From an uncultured Asticcacaulis sp. (GTDB lineage: Bacteria > Pseudomonadota > Alphaproteobacteria > Caulobacterales > Caulobacteraceae): a stretch of DNA of 6,441 nt. The notes under the pieces are model-generated. The model made no database searches and was not told the DNA's origin. It saw only the letters and a program-made list of their open reading frames with translations. The position numbers were made by a program, and so were the translations under genes. The stretch covers positions 1-6,441 of the forward strand of contig CAMLLA010000246.1 in assembly GCA_946480525.1 (NCBI GenBank), given 5' to 3'. This document shows, one piece after another, positions 5,579 through 6,441 of this stretch (position 1 is its first letter; the number at the start of each line of letters is the position of its first letter).

Positions 5579-6441
5579 ATGACACCAAGCCCAGCCCATC
5601 GGATCGTTCTGGATACGGCCAGCCGTATGGTGCCGCGTGTCTTCGCCGTGGTCATCTTCCTGGCCGGGGCGCTCCTGCTCATCGCCGACTTCGCGCCGAT
5701 CAATCCGACCGCCATGCCGTTGATCCGACGCTGGTTGCCGCTTGTCCTCGTTGAGCTTTCGCACGCCTTCGCCGCGGCCATCGGTGTGCTGATGTTGTTT
5801 CTGGCGCGCGGATTGTGGGAACGGATCGATTCCGCCTGGTACGGCGCTATGGGGCTGTTCTGGCTCGGGGCCTTGCTCAGCCTGACGCGTGAACTGGCGG
5901 TGGTGCCGGCGATCGCCATGGCGGCGTGCGGCCTGCTGCTGCTGCCGTGCCACCGCGCTTTCAACCGGCGCTCCAGCCTGCTGACCATGGCGATCAATCC
6001 GCTATGGATCGTCGTGACCATGGCGACGCTTGCGGCCATCGTCTGGACGGGATTCTACCTCTACAAACACGTACCCTACGCCCACACCCTGTGGAGCGAC
6101 TTCGCCTACCACGGCAACGCCTCACGCTTCCTGCGCGGGCTGGTGATCGTCGCCGTGACCATCGCGGTCTTCATGCTCTATCGCCTGTTTGGCATAGCGC
6201 GCTGGCTGCCGCCCCTGCCGGACGACGGCGACACCGAACGCATCCGGCAGGTCATTGCCCACGCCACTCATCCACAGGCATGGCTGGCCCTGCTGCGCGA
6301 TAAGCACATTCTCTGGAACGACGACCGCACGGCCTTTCTGATGTACGGCGCCTCCGGCCGCCAGTGGGTGGTGATGGGGGAACCGGTCGGCGACGCGGCG
6401 GCGGCCGAGGACCTGGCGTGGAAGCTGAAGGAGATGGCGTC
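5579..6441 (+). CDS. MprF-like phosphatidylglycerol aminoacyltransferase, flippase half absent (3' partial)
   Basis: 287 complete residues are present and the gene runs off the window. It has six hydrophobic helices (about 21-37, 53-77, 86-102, 105-122, 137-161, 185-204). From about 218 begins a cytoplasmic domain resembling the LPG_synthase_C (DUF2156) domain of MprF, which moves an amino acid from aminoacyl-tRNA to phosphatidylglycerol. Supporting stretches are HTLWSDFAYHGNASRFLRG (169-187), typical of the last MprF membrane block, and AFLMYGASGRQWVVMGEPVG (252-271), matching the start of the synthase domain. The start is firm: GGAAGGA lies 10 nt upstream and an in-frame stop is at 5546. 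Full MprF has about 14 helices, the first eight or so forming the lipid flippase; those are missing here. The amino acid used (Lys, Ala or other) cannot be told, and other DUF2156 activities are possible. It may be co-transcribed with the lipoprotein gene, 67 bp upstream. Confidence 0.85.
   Translation, partial: MTPSPAHRIVLDTASRMVPRVFAVVIFLAGALLLIADFAPINPTAMPLIRRWLPLVLVELSHAFAAAIGVLMLFLARGLWERIDSAWYGAMGLFWLGALLSLTRELAVVPAIAMAACGLLLLPCHRAFNRRSSLLTMAINPLWIVVTMATLAAIVWTGFYLYKHVPYAHTLWSDFAYHGNASRFLRGLVIVAVTIAVFMLYRLFGIARWLPPLPDDGDTERIRQVIAHATHPQAWLALLRDKHILWNDDRTAFLMYGASGRQWVVMGEPVGDAAAAEDLAWKLKEMA

Noticed and set aside
5420..6039. - strand open frames opposite the lipoprotein end and the MprF-like start
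   Set aside because: They are low-complexity Arg/Gln/His-rich readings antisense to a membrane protein with a strong ribosome binding site.

Overview
This is a GC-rich bacterial window, gene-dense and with few intergenic bases. A DUF1489 gene, an alphaproteobacterial family, points to an Alphaproteobacterium. A SPOR-domain lipoprotein and an NTE-like patatin with a cyclic-nucleotide-binding domain fit that. Caulobacterales is a plausible guess, but nothing here fixes the order or genus.

Layout, left to right. (1) The C-terminal part of a + strand gene of unknown function, ending at 1339: a long charged helical repeat region, a Pro/Ala/Gln-rich linker and two C-terminal membrane helices. (2) A strong bidirectional terminator (1359-1387). 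(3) A - strand NTE/patatin-like phospholipase with an N-terminal cNMP-binding-like domain (1400-3301). (4) A 117-bp divergent promoter region. (5) A + strand DUF1489 protein (3419-3820). (6) A - strand panC, pantoate--beta-alanine ligase (3836-4735), whose stop is only 15 bp from that of DUF1489. (7) A 38-44 bp divergent gap. (8) A + strand lipoprotein with a C-terminal SPOR domain (4774-5511). (9) The start of a + strand MprF-like phosphatidylglycerol aminoacyltransferase with six membrane helices and the beginning of its catalytic domain, cut by the window end (5579-6441).

The strand changes at nearly every gene, so this is not one operon. The only co-directional neighbours are the SPOR lipoprotein and the MprF-like gene, 67 bp apart. 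Several products concern the envelope or lipids: the patatin phospholipase, the SPOR lipoprotein, the MprF-like enzyme and the two-helix membrane protein. I infer no shared pathway from this alone. panC makes pantothenate for coenzyme A and stands here without panB.

I see no CRISPR array, RNA gene, insertion sequence, phage gene or clear defence system. The most notable items are the MprF-like protein, which starts directly at its second membrane block and so lacks the N-terminal flippase half, and the perfect 15-bp tandem repeats at the left edge. I do not see convincing evidence for a wholly new system.
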